Part shown: positions 49,780-62,062 of the stretch, piece by piece | Numbering within the stretch: position 1 is the stretch's first letter | Layout: every line of letters starts with the position of its first letter | NCBI GenBank assembly: GCA_030268105.1 | Contig: BSDZ01000010.1 | Location: 844,001-908,000, forward strand | Length of the DNA stretch: 64,000 nucleotides | Direction: 5' to 3' | Source: Volvox africanus | Taxonomy: Eukaryota; Chlorophyta; Chlorophyceae; Chlamydomonadales; Volvocaceae | Made by a program: the position numbers and the translations under genes | The notes under the pieces: generated by a model | What the model was told of the DNA's origin: nothing | Database searches by the model: none | The model's input: the letters and a program-made list of their open reading frames with translations, nothing else

Positions 49780-52700
49780 TCAGTTCCAGGCCAGCTGCTG
49801 CTCGGCCCCTGGCTTCTGCGGGATCTGGTCCCCCGGCATCAGGACCTCTACCCGGCACGCCCTCAGTGCTGTGGAGACAGGGTTTCGGAGCCACAACCTC
49901 AAAGTTGGGATATTGTCACTTCGCCTTCCACTACTCTCTGCGGCCCCGGCTAGGTTAGCCAACCCGGCCGCATCGCACAAGGCGAGGCCACCCGGGTACA
50001 CGGGCGACCCACGGGTCACTGCAGACACGACGAAGCCTAGTACCACTTCCTGCTGCTGCGTCTCCTCAGAGCTTGCCCCTTGGACGGTACGGTATCGGCA
50101 AATGATCTCCGCCCCCGCCTCGCAGACGCCCTTCCCCTCAATCTTGACCGCTGCATACAACAAACACCTGGTGCCCCGCTGGGGGCCGGGGCCAGGGCCA
50201 GGCACCCCCACCACCTTCCTTGCCTCTATCCCGCCAGACTTCATGGCCATTGCACCAACATGCTGACCCTCAGCCTCCCGTATAACCTTCTGCTGAGGTG
50301 GGAACTTCAGAGCATCGGCACATGGTGGTTTCGGGGCAACTAAACCCAGTCGCAGCGCCTTCCGCAAACTCCAGCCGTGAAGGCAGTCCTTATTTGCGGG
50401 CTGCCGGCCACGCACTGGTTGCTGTCCCCGCTGCCGCTCCCTACACAGCGCTTGCTGTGCGGCACCCATCCCAATCGCGTGCCTGTCCCTGTCCGCATCG
50501 CCGCCGTTGGCAAGAAAGCTGCGCAAAGTGCTCCCGCTTAGTGCTAACGCCCACCTGAACTCGGACATGGAGCCGGGGCTGGCGGTGGTGCGGGCACTGG
50601 CAGCGACAACGAGAGCGGCAGCGGGGTGAGCCCCCGCATCAACAACTGCAAGCGGAGTCCCACTCGCGCTGCAGCCACCTTCCCCAGCCACATCCATACC
50701 GACAGTGTGGCGGTCGTCAGCTGCCCTGGGCCCCCCGCCTTGCGTGTGGCCTGTTTTGCCGCCACGCAGGGAGCTCGGCAGCTGCCGCCCAGGAAGCGAC
50801 GACTGCATCAGCCTGCGTGGCATTGGGAAGGCCGTCAGGCGCCCAGTCCATATTCAAGCCACGTCATAATGAGCTCATTCCCGAACCGATATGGACACTC
50901 AGTCTCGGGACCTGATGCTCAACCGCTGTATCTAAACTGGCGCTTCTTTATCGGTTTACCGAATACGCAAGGTGTTGACCCGAACCGACAGCTGAAGTTG
51001 TACCTGTAAGTCGCCTCACGCAATCCCACGAATCTCTTCCGCAGCAATACGCTGCGGCGCGAGGACCACCTCACCACTATGCGCCACAAGAGACATCCAG
51101 TCCTGATTCACACCCAGCAGTCGTATTGGGGGTGGTGGTTGGTCTGTGTGCTTCATAACAGCTGTAAGTATAAGGCCCCCCTCCCCTCCCCTTCGCGGCA
51201 CATGCAAAGTAGTTTTCATTTCCCTGCTCTCACCTGGTCCAGTCTGCCACAGGTCCCAGATCCCTCGGTTTGCGTGCCCGACCCATGGGTCTCCGCGATG
51301 CGGCGTCTGACATCTTCGCCAGGGCCTCACGGTTGTGACGCATGCCCGCTGGCGTGTACGGGTGGTCGTACGGGAAACACGGCGTGCGGAAGTGCGTCGC
51401 CAGTTGTCGCCATTCGGACTGACCCGTCGGCCGAACGCCTGCAGATACCCGTGGGGTGGGGTATTTTGTTGAGGAGCAATACACACAGCACGCGTGGTTT
51501 CACGACGTTCGAGTGCGGGCAGTAGTGCAGCTGTGCAGCGATGCGTCTCCCTCACAGGATCTGTCCTGACACGTAGATGCGGGAGAGGTCACCACCCACC
51601 AGCCGATAAATGATGCCCCTTCACCCGCCCGTTGCGGTCCATACCACCAACCTAATCCAGTCGTGGACATTCTCTGATGTGGTGGCGCCTGAGCGCAGCC
51701 GGTTCTCCTCCCCCAGCACCCAAAGCAACCTTTCCTTAGGGGGACCAGCCAGGGGAGAGCAGAGCCAGCCACGCCAGCTAGCCAGGCTATCACTGAATCA
51801 GCGCACGCCGTTATCCCTATGTTGCTGGTCCCAGGCCCTCACCCTTCTCCCTTTACTCCCTTACTCTCTCCCCTCTCCCCTCTCCCCTCTCCCCTTGTTC
51901 CCGTATCCCAGGGACGAGGACAGGGCTCATTTCCTCCCTGATCCCTCAGCACCGGCCCACTCCCCGCTCCCCCGGGCCCATCGCCAACCCACCCGCAAAC
52001 GCAAGGGCCGTCCACACCGGCATGACCCAGCGCGCCGGGAGCACCAGCGACCAGCCGCCACACGAGCCATCCCCGTGTCCAGCCGGCCTCCGGGTCCGCC
52101 CCTCCGGCCGCCGAACCAGCAGCACTGGAAAGCTGACATCTGCGCCGCCGGTCCCGGTACTGCCATCGCTCCCTCTTGACGTCTCTCTCGCTTCCGCCGC
52201 CGCCACCTGTGAGCCGCCGCAGCTCATCGGCAACACGTCCATGTGCCTGACACCAAGATCAAGGTCAAGACCGGCTCGCAGGACGCGCTTTCGCGCCGCG
52301 TGCCGTATAGAGGCAACCTTGGATTGCTCCAGGGGAGGCCGTACGGATGGGCCGGCTGCAGTGCGCCACAACATCGCCGCACCAGCTGTCCAGTCACCTG
52401 CGCAACCCGCATTGTGTGGCCACGTACCCCCGTACATGCATCCTTGTTTCACATCCGGACGAAGAGCAGGTCCTCCCTGGAGGCCTCCCTCTCACCTCCA
52501 CTCCTGTAAACAGCTTAGTGGGCGGAACCCTCATGCGGTACCTTCATGCAGTACCTTCATCCGGTACATGCATGCGACACGGCGCCGTGCACGACGCTAG
52601 CCAGCCAGAAACGCACCTGCCTCGGGCCACTGCTGCAGGTAGTGACGGAGCTCCTCTTCGTCCAGACACGGCAACTCGCGAACAGCGTCACCGCCAACGC

Positions 52701-55700
52701 CACAGGCATTGACGCTGCCGCTGTGCTGCAGCTCCCTGCCTGTCGCCTCCGTCAAGGCGTCCGCACACACCACTCCACCTCCCAGCCGCACCGGGGCTGC
52801 CAGACGGGGATCCGCCACCACCATACCCAGTGCTGCGCCGGCAGGCCACCGCCAAAACCAATTTAGATTTGCAGCTTCACTGCTCCTCCCGGCCTTCTGG
52901 CCAGACTCATGCTTGCCGGAAGCGGCGCCACCCTGGCTGCGTCCCGCGAGGCTCCGCCACAGTCTGCCGCCCAGGGCGAAATCGTCCGCATCATCCAGAT
53001 GTGGTGGGTTAGCCGGGCTGACAGCTGTTCCGGGTCTGGTAGCTTGGCCCCCTGCACCCTCCTCCACCGCACCGCCGCCACCGCCGCCGCCACCGACCGC
53101 CGCCGCAGTACCCTCTCCCGCGGCCATCCTCTCGACGGGCATCAGGACCCTTGCGAGGCAGGCAGTCGCGGTGTCCCCCACCAAATCGATGCGACGCAGG
53201 TCCGGACAGCGGGAGCGGATGCTGACGGCGTGGCCACCGTAGCCCGCTACGGGCCGCTCTCTAGAAGCAGCAGCACCAAAAGTGGTGGCACCTCCCTCCG
53301 GCATTACCGCCTCCGCCGCCGAGTGAAGTGCCTCATAGACGTCCCGGAATGCTGCCGCGTGGACCCACAGCCACAACACACAGCGAGTGGCCCAGCCCTC
53401 GGCATCGATGTCGACTGGAAGCGCGGGGGCATGGCGGAAACTGAAACTGCCAGTCTGCGTGGCAGTCTGTGTTTGTTCCCCATCCTGTCCCTCGTCGCGA
53501 CTCGCGGGTGTTAGCCATAAGGCCCGGGCCGGCGCCAGCGGGTCCAGGGGGAACGCTCCAGGGCGGTGCACGAAGAGGTCCCACTCGATCGCCCCACTGA
53601 TAACCTCCGGGCGGTCCAGGAGTGCGTCCAGGCTGATGGGGTCGCTGGAATGAGCCGGGGAGAGCCCGCGCACGAGGGGTTGGGTTGGGTTGGAATGGGG
53701 TATGAGGATGAGGATGTGAGGATATGAGGATGTGAGGATGTGAAGATGTGCGTAGAGGATGAGGATGTGAGGGATACATCGCGGTGGAGAGCAGCTCCGA
53801 AGTTCTGGTTCCGGAGTGACCACCACACTTGTTGATTAAAGCCGTAGACAGTAGGTACACGAGGTTGGAACCCCCAGATGTCTGCCTGGATAGACTGCTT
53901 CTGGGCCCGTGTGGAATGTAGTGAAGTTAACAAAGAAAGTCGCGATCACCACCATCACTCCCGTCCTCCTCCGCCTCCTCATGACGCAAGCTCGTAGCCG
54001 TGCAATAGTAAGCAAGGCTCTGCTGTCCAGGTTAGGAAACGTTCGATGACAGCCAGTTCCTCGCCTCCACTTCCCCCCCTCTCCCCCTCCCCTCGCATCC
54101 GCACGTCCTTGCTATTACGACTGCTACCGCCGTTGCTGCCCCAGGTGAGTGGGTTCGCGCGGACCACGCTTGGTACGCGCGCGCACTTCGAGCTGACCGG
54201 GTTGGATGGATGGGTTGGTTGGGTTAAGGCACGTGTAGATTCTCTTTACAGGTGGGTCGGGAGAAACACTGACAGCGGCAGCGCCAGCGGTCAGATCAGC
54301 TCCGCCTGGGAACCAACACATCTTTCACTTCGTTGCCAGCAACAAGGCCGATACATTACATAATTACGGTTCTTCTTCCTCTTTTTATCGCTTTGATTCG
54401 CGGCCTTGGCGACTACCTAGTTTACGTCACAGCTCGTTTCCACTTTTCGTACTGGACGACGTCAGCCATCATCCGACCTTCAGTCCTCGTTTCTCCAGTA
54501 TCAGCACCAGGATTCGTTTCATTCGCCTTCCCCCATGTCCTCCCTCTCCCCCATGTCCTTCCTCTCCCCCTTCTCCTCCCTCTCCCCCCTCATCCACCTG
54601 ATCCTCCGGAGGATGTCCGCCAGACAGCGCTGGTGCCCTCGCAGCTCGACACAGCCCAGGTAGCTGGAGTCATGCAGAAGCGCGCCCCCTCCTGGACCTC
54701 CAGGTCGTACTCGCGGGCCCATTCGGCGCAGCGAGGCCAGCAGGGATCGGCTGCCTCGGCCCCGACCCACCGCGTGAGAGGCCAGCAGGTGCCCCCAGCT
54801 GCCCCGGGTAGGGATATGGAGGCAGGTGGGACACGGAAATAAGGCAGGTGGGATACGGTAAAGGAGCGATTGCAGCTGAACCTCAAAACAGCTCAAATTG
54901 GTTCAGTATGGCTAGCTCGATTACCAGGCAACATCACGGCAGGCGACGACCCGGGTACGATTCACAAAAAATCCGAACTCTCAGGCAACGCCATGCGGCC
55001 ACAACAAAATGCTTAAGTAGGTAACCACTTGACAGCAAACCAAGAGGGATGTGCAAAAGCATTCACAGCAACTATGGAGTGTAGATCCACCCTTGTTTAT
55101 TGACTTGTTAAACGACTTGTGTTCTGCTCTGTTCCCCCAACCGGCTACTTCCTGAACTTCCTTTCGTGAAAGACTAGAAAGGCAGCACGTGCCTTGTGCA
55201 CTGCGCCCCTCGCCGGCGGGTCTTCCGATACCCCAATGGGTCTGCCGCCAATCCCACGAACCACACCAGCTTCCCCTTCGGCGCTTGGGATCAGCCCCCA
55301 GAGCCTCTTCCCCTTCCCCTTCCCGGACCTGCGCTCCATGGCCATACGCCGTGAATGCCACACGTGCGTCTCCAATCGCCTCAGCTCAGAAGCCGCCTGT
55401 ACAGCGTGGGCCGCTGCTGCTTCTGTTGTCGCCGCCGCATCGCCATTTCGGTTTGGTTCAGTAATCGATAAATGATCCACGTCTCTTCCAACGAACTGGC
55501 TCGCCCACTCCGCATTCTGCATCGCATGCTGCTGCGAGGCCTCTGGACTGCCGACCCCGGCCACTAGGTCCCTGGCACAGCTGGCCTCAGCGGCGGACTG
55601 GAGCCGGGCGGGGCGCCGCCGCATCTCCCGATTGGTCGGCCGAACCTGCACGGTGGTTGTGGTGGTGGTGCGGGGGCAAACACGGGGCAATGCGGCACCC

Positions 55701-56423
55701 TCTTGGACGATGGGGCGGACGGTGGGCAATGTGCTTCCCTCGCCAACTGAAATAGGTGCCTGGCACTACATGGCCCCGACGCAGCGGTATGTTTCAGGTC
55801 CAACTTACATGCTCCGCAAGAGAGGTAAGGAGGGCCGGCAGCCAATGTGGAAAACATTTTGGCCCTAGTCCGGTGCGCAGCAGGATAGGGTTGCCAAGAG
55901 GACTGACTAACATGCGGCCTAAGGTCTGGAGCCCCGCCCCGCCCCGTCGTGCAGTGCAGTGCAGCCAGACCTCCTGTCCAGCCTCTCTGCGGCTACATGC
56001 ACATGCTCGCATGCCCCTGTCTGCACCCGTCGAGGCCCCGTCTTCGGCATCGTCTCCCTATCCCCAGCTGCTTCCGACACTTACTCTGGCCGTGGTGACG
56101 GTACTCGGCCGTGCTTGCACCAGGCTATCCCCCGTGCCAATGCCGCCATCCACATCTGCATGGCCCGGAGCCGCCCCAGTCAATTTGCACTGCTGCAGCT
56201 GCTCGCGGATCCCAGCATCCTCAGCTCCGGGTGCCGCAGCCCCAGGCGTCCTGACAGCGTCCCTGATCCGAGCGCGCTTGGCCACCACCAGTGGCACATC
56301 GCCTACGGAGATCTTGCTGCCGTACAGAGCAGCCAGGCGCAGGTTCGGTCGATGGCGCACGTTAAAGCGTCGGTAGCTCGTGGCTCGCCTGCGCGTTTGG
56401 GAATACACAACACAACAGGACAC
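49780..56423 (-). CDS. POP1: POP1, large protein subunit of RNase P/MRP
   Basis: POP1 is the scaffold protein of nuclear RNase P and RNase MRP, which process pre-tRNA and pre-rRNA. Family blocks appear in the right order on the minus strand. At about 55.3-55.7 kb: RPTNREMRRRPARL and RRLETHVWHSRRMAM followed by WG. At about 54.6-54.7 kb: LLHDSSYLGCVELRG. At about 52.6-53.7 kb: LWLWVHAAAF, MVVADPRLAAPVRLGGG, ending at a donor near 52618. At about 51.9-52.1 kb the POPLD block GGWSLVLPARWVMPVW with FAGGLAMGPGE. At about 51.4 kb: FPYDHPYTPAG. In the last exon: EVVLGFVVSAVTRGSP and LWLRNPVSTALRACRVEV, stopping at 49780. Most splice sites, and the start, are not fixed; a frame at 56058-56423 may be the N-terminal exon. 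Introns contain GATGAG-type minisatellites. Confidence 0.83.
53678..53775. repeat. GGATGTGA minisatellite
   Basis: Degenerate GAGGATGTGAGGATATGAGG units, preceded by GGGTT repeats, lie in a POP1 intron next to the acceptor of the long exon. On the minus strand this is a pyrimidine-rich CATCCTCA tract that may act as its polypyrimidine region. Confidence 0.6.
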
Positions 56424-57721
56424 GCGGTTTGTTCCGTGTGTGTCGGCCGCCCCCCTGGACTGGAAGGCAGCTGCGGTGTCTTGAGATTCAAATTATACAA
56501 CTATACGCTGTGTTCGTAGATGGATTTGTCGGTCTTAGGCCATTGATAAGGTCCATGCCCTAAGCCTAGCCAGTACAGTCGGTTAAAGGTTTCCACTAAA
56601 GCCACATTTACTGGCCTCCGCAAATGTCGTGGAAGGAAACTAGCGCCAAAACTGGTTTCCCCGACATCCTCTTTCACAGCATGCAGGAGATATCGAACCT
56701 GCAGGCGGGCCACAGGATGCACAGACAGATTTGTTCATAGATGGATCAATTGTCACGTCTTGGCCAAAGTGACATAACGGCAAGAAGATAATGTGACCTG
56801 GTGGATGCAGTATACGCATTGCTGTAAAACGTTTTATGGAGTTACTGCCATATAGAGCATAATTGGGGACACTGCTGAAGACCTCGTTGTCGATCGGCCT
56901 GTAAAGAAAACTACAATCTGATTATAGCAGTAAAAGTTACTAACCTCTGTTTCACGTGCTTGTACATAATCGCAAACATCTATGACGGGTGGTGTTTTGG
57001 CGGCTTGACCCAGAATTCCCGCAGCGGCTGATTTTACATGCGTGTTCATCTGTCAGTAGTCCTGTTTGCGTACATTAAACACGGCATACAATATGCCACT
57101 GTTTTCTTTGAGGCGTCACCTGAAATCTGACTCTCGTAACCACGACATAGACAAACACAATACACGAGAAACAAAAAGAAAAGATTTTTCAATCATCTGA
57201 CCGTCGTCGTATGAATCAGTGTAATTTTAAACACTTATTGTCATCGGCAATGATTTACTGCTTTGCAGCTTATTTATTAAAAAATACGGTTAGTCGGTAA
57301 GGTGGTCGTTGCTAAGCTTACTAAATTTTGTGTTTATGGCTTTTCAACCCTCTGAATAATATATCATTTGTTTCTTAGCGCGTGGCGAATTCATACTCTG
57401 TTCATCCTTGCCGGAGGGTCGCTGATGCGGACATTACGGCGAGATTGTACAGAGAACTAAAAGCCATTATTTTGCCAAGCGAAGTATGCTCGCTGAATGA
57501 TTGTTATTATCCATGTTTTTATGACCCAATTATCAGCATCTATCCTAATCCAGATTACCAGTGTATCTCGGCCATCGGACGAAGACCTGCATCGAAATCA
57601 GCAAACACCATAGCAAGAGTAATGATCTTTTGATGGGATATAGTAAGGTCAATTATCTATGCATTGTAAACTTCTACCCGAACCCTTTTAATTGCCCGTT
57701 AGGTTATCTCTTCAGAACAAA
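56424..57721. other. Divergent intergenic region, POP1 / cupin genes
   Basis: POP1 (-) and the cupin gene (+) diverge here. An 83-codon frame at 57382-57633 (ADADITARLYRELKAIILP) looks somewhat protein-like and may be an upstream exon of the cupin gene, but it lacks a clear start or splice partner. Confidence 0.35.
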
Positions 57722-60700
57722 ATGCCACGGGTAATCATTTCCAGTTGTCGCACCTGGCCATTGTGGCTGTGGGCGGAGCATTTCATACTTGCAGGCATTG
57801 TCGGACGGAAGGCGGTGAGGCTGGTCCGGGTGCTTTGGCACGCGAGAAGGCAGTTGCGCTTGACGAAGAAGGATGAGCAGCAGCGCGCTGTATCCACACC
57901 CCAAGCTTCCACGGATGCGAACCAGGTCGCAGGGCGCACTCCAAAATTCGGAGCCGCTGTAGTGGGTGAACCTGCCGCCCTGGGTGATCCGTCCCCTGCT
58001 CCTGGCTTGCCCGGGCTGGAGCCACTGGCACGTGTGGTGCTGTCTTCCATGGCGCAACTCAAGCTGCTATCGGGACCGCTGGACGTGCTGACGTGGCCGG
58101 ACGTAGCGCCAGCCCCCACGGCGACCTTGATCATGGAGGCGGTGGCGGAGGGCCAGGTGGGGAATAATCTGATACATTGGATGTATGTGGGCTGATGAGC
58201 CTCCCGCCTCCTCTCTCTCCCGCCTCCTCTCGCCTCCCGCCTCCCTGGGAGGACGACACCTTGCACGACACAGTTTCGGGCTTGCGCGCCAAAATCCAAT
58301 TGTGCGGCCTGTCAAAGTCTCCTGTACGACAAAAACGTCTCGACCAATATCCATGCGAGTATGCCTGCTTACCCTTTGGATCGCAATTTGCTCCGCCTCA
58401 CCCGGGGCCTTATCCGCCTCCGCTCCATCGCCATGACGCCCAGGCAGCTTGCTTTCGGGATGGCCGAGGAGCCATCTACAAGTTCAAGGTGAGTGGGGAG
58501 CCGGAGCCGAGCATGCAGGAGAGAGTAAGGGGGGCAGGTAGGGGCAGACGGGTCTCAAACCTTGTGGTGGACGGTGATTAGCTGACCTGAACGGCGCCAA
58601 GCACCGTCGTGTGGCTGTGTTGGGTTTTACCAGGTGGACCTGATGGCGTGCCCCTCGGATGGCGATGCAATGCATGGTGATGCGGTGGTACGATGGTATG
58701 GTGGTACGGTGTAATCCCACCACCCGAGGCGAGGCGCTAAAGAAAATGACACGCGGGTGACATTGGGGGACACAGCACTGATGGAGATTTATCACCATCC
58801 ATGTGTAGAGAGCAGCCATCTGGATGGAAGTATACATTTTACCGAGGCCTATTGTCGTACTCTTTACAATTAGTAAAACCCCATTATCATTATCGACCAT
58901 CAATCATTGTTAACTCATTATTAGCAGCAAAAGCAGCAACAGCTCTTTGGACGTATCTGCGGTTTGAGGGCATCCGCAGCACCATGATACCGTGATGTCT
59001 CGTTATTACGTTTCTCGGCATGTCTTTCGAGGCTTGCTCCCCCGATTGGCTGGATGCCCATGTTTGGTGCTGCACACGGCGGCGGCGGTGGCACGGGCTC
59101 TGACCTCCTTGTAAATCGTCACCCTTTGCTGATCTGTACGATAGCTGGCAGAGGACATGTACATCAACATGTACTACACCAAGGCGGGGTTCCGGCGCAG
59201 TGGTGATGTGCATGACTGCAACCAGTACGACGTCGTGCTACGAGGCCGTACCCGACTACGTATGATTGTGGGTTCCGTGACATGATGGTGTGGGGACGGG
59301 TGGGGAGGGGTATGTGACGGGGAGCGATGGATATGGATTTGTGCGGTGGACTTAAGGCCTGACTGGTAGCCAGAGGAAGGAGAGGAAGGGGGTTTGGCCA
59401 GGGATATGCTGCAGGGGAGTGTTACAGTCTGGAGTGCGGGGACAGACGGGCTCTCTTTTCACTCATCATTCCCAAAGTGCGCCCACTTCACTTCTCCTCA
59501 TGTTACTTCATGCGATACCTGGTGCTCTCAGTGTCTTAGGGTTTTATACCACCAATATCACCAGCTCCCGAACCAGCTCCGAAACCCAAACCCATCTCGA
59601 AAACTCAGAAGCAGAATTTTACAATTTGTAATCTTGAACTCCGAAACCCCGCATTGCTCTTCCGGGGCTGGGATACCCCCTCTCTGCGTAGAGTGTGGCA
59701 ACGATCCTGCTATGGTATTCATGGCCCCTCCCAGCCGTCCCAACCCTATCAACCCTCCCAGCCCTCCCACCCCACCCCACCTCCCCTCAGGACCCCCACA
59801 CGGGTCGGGAGGTGGTTCAGGAGTTCGGTGCCAATGACTTCATCGTCATACCAGCTAGGTAGAAAACGGGGCAAACGCGAAGGTTGGGGTACAGGGGGTA
59901 GGGGCCAAAGCACAGCCTCCCGGGCTGAGGTTGGAACCTGGATCTTGCTGGGTTAGCGGGTCCGCTAACGAGCCCACTGGACAACGGCAGTTGAGGCGCG
60001 GAGGGGGGGGCTTCTGTACAATTATTCTTCTGTACAAGGACAGTAATGCTTACCTGCACCACCACGTTGAGCACTTGAAGCGTTCACGTCGCCCAGGTGT
60101 CCGGGATGTATCGGGTGCATGCAGCGCCGTGAATTCCATTTCCCGGTTGACTGTTACGTGCACCGTACGGCATTTCGTACAGGACGCCCCACATGTTCGA
60201 GTTCCTGGAAGATAACTACTTGCTGGAGTGGTGGGACGACACCTTCAAAGCTTGGTGAGCAGGCGATCGTGCGTGTGGATAGATGCGTGTGGATGATGCG
60301 TGTGGATAGATGCGTGTGGATGATGCGTGTGGATAGATGCGTGTAAATAGGTGCGTGTAGTCAGATAAGTGTGCGTACGTATGGGACTGCTATATTGCCA
60401 TGTTGGAGTGTTATGAGCACTTCTGGGGGGCAACCACCACTGCATGAGATCCCTACGTAGCGAAGGAGGCGGACGAGGGCCCGGGTTTGGATGTTCGGTG
60501 TCTGGTTCTAGAAGGTTCGGTGCGGAGCTGCTGTCTGCCTGGCCACACCGGGATGGCGGATTTATCCGGTGGGAGGGCCGTCCCGTACCCTGTGGACGTA
60601 CTTGGGGAACTGGGCAGCTGCCGGGCTGGTGTGGTGTGGTGGCTCGGTTAGGTGCAGGTGCAGGTGTGGAAGTAGGTGCAGGTGTGCTAGACAGTCGTGG

Positions 60701-61001
60701 CCACCGTCACTCCAGCCAGCCTGCCTGCCCACGTGAAACTCGTTCCTGTTGATCTCCTCTGTTAATCCATCCGCCCTCTTCATGGCGCAATCCCCGCCCG
60801 CATGGATCCTTCCATCCCTCGTGCCTCATCTCGCACCAATCCAGGTATTACAAGCCGTACCGTGACATCATCGAGAAGGGCCTCCCTTTGGCGGACACGG
60901 AGGGCAGGGACCTGTCCCGTCTCCCTCTCGACCCAGATTCGGATTGCGACCAGCTAACTGGGGTGACACTGGGAGCTATTTCATGTGCGGTAGGTAGGTA
61001 G
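57722..61001 (+). CDS. Cupin-domain protein
   Basis: Six phase-compatible exons are proposed: 57722-58156 (or to 58182), 58252-58488, 59145-59267, 59791-59858, 60183-60254 and 60845 to TAG at 61001; about 363 residues. Exons 3-5 rebuild a single cupin barrel. Motif 1 reads RRSGDVHDCNQYDVVLRGR and motif 2 reads FGANDFIVIPARTPHMFEF, followed by LLEWWDD and AWYYKPYRDIIEKG. Cupins are metal-binding beta-barrels used by epimerases, dioxygenases and sugar-binding proteins. The second His of motif 1 is Cys here (HDC), while the motif 2 His is present. The first exons (MPRVIISSCRTWPLWLW, Ala/Pro-rich linker) have no known domain. The end could also be later if the donor GCG/GTAGGT at 60989 is used. 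Substrate and compartment are unknown. Confidence 0.65.
59925..59990 (-). repeat. tRNA-derived SINE-like fragment
   Basis: On the minus strand the sequence shows AGTGGGCTCGTTAGCGGA, resembling a Pol III A box. About 35 nt later comes AGGTTCCAACC, resembling the B box. Between them is a perfect TTAGCGG/CCGCTAA stem. It lies in a cupin-gene intron. Without a full cloverleaf it is not a tRNA gene; a worn SINE head is the best guess. Confidence 0.3.
60271..60350. repeat. 27-bp tandem repeat, about three copies
   Basis: The unit begins GCGTGTGGATAGATGCGTGT and occurs at 60271, 60298 and 60325, the last copy incomplete. It lies in the intron 60255-60844 of the cupin gene. Confidence 0.9.
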
Positions 61002-62062
61002 GTAGGTTGGCGGTATAACAATGTGTTGGAACACCTCGGCATTGATGAGCTGCTGTGGAATATCTGCTGCACAATTTTCAACGACGACCGGTGGAATGAA
61101 GTGCAGGACGGTGCAGAAGACTCTTGGAGGATGACAGGACGTCAGCGGCGCCAAACAGCATCATGTACAATAGTGATGTCTGAACCGGCACACAGCCATG
61201 GAGGTATTTAGGTTCAGATGCACGGCACGATTTTGCGTCGTGAGTACAGCTTGTCGTGCAACTGGTACCTCTGGATTTCGGCGGTAATTGATTGATCGGT
61301 TGTGCCGAAAGCGAAAAGCATGTAGTAAAGCGCACTTGAAGACATCAGGTTTGGAAGTAACGAGGAGGATAGCTGTATTCGCTGACGGCCTGTCAAATTA
61401 CCCGTTTCATATCGACCGTTTATGTCCTGAGCGCACTGGTGGTTGCACACCCTTTTTCATACGATGCACTGGCTTCTCTGGACGCGGCATATGGTGGAGG
61501 AAGTCGGTATAGATGGGCCTTGTGACTTGGAGTTTGGCGGTGTGCTCGTTCGACCAGGTTTGCCTTGTTGGGTTCTGGCAGGGTACAGGCTGCCTGATAA
61601 GGTGTCTCAGATACATTTCAATTCGCCTTCATCAGGCCCTTGCTCTGGCGAATAGCACGGCCCGGATTGTGAATTGGGCTATGCCGGGTGTGACCGGCGA
61701 GCCGGTGGTTCCCTGGAGTTATCCGACCCAGATGACCCCTGGTCCGAACTCATTGTTGACGTGAGAGGGTCAGCTGCTGACCCTCTCACATCTGACCCTA
61801 TCTCATTGGGGGAAGTGTCAGTGAAGGTGGTTATACATGAACTACTGTCGTTCAACCATGAATCTCTCCTACGGCTTTATAGCTTTTTCATTTCATTGCG
61901 GTAGAGCCTATCAAAGCCGCGGACTGTGTATGTACTGCAACTTACTTGGCAAAAAATCTTGGTGTGGTTTGGTTACTCTGGCATTTCAAGAAACAAATTA
62001 TTCCGCGACGTACAAATAGCCTGCTGCGTAACAGTCATACGCTTGTCAGTTGCCATAAAAGG
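61002..62062. other. Intergenic region between cupin and SET genes
   Basis: A frame near 61023-61110 (VLEHLGIDELLWNICCTIF) is protein-like and may be a further cupin-gene exon. Otherwise the region holds only the small palindrome at 61761. Confidence 0.35.
61761..61789. repeat. Perfect 14-bp palindrome
   Basis: GTGAGAGGGTCAGC, one base, then its reverse complement. It lies 274 bp upstream of the SET gene start; it could be a protein-binding site or a hairpin. Confidence 0.8.

Noticed and set aside
52022..53514. Several 100-200-codon plus-strand frames
   Set aside because: They mirror POP1 exons on the minus strand and contain no family motif of their own.
60271..60350. CRISPR array
   Set aside because: The repeats are directly adjacent 27-bp units without spacers, in a eukaryotic intron.
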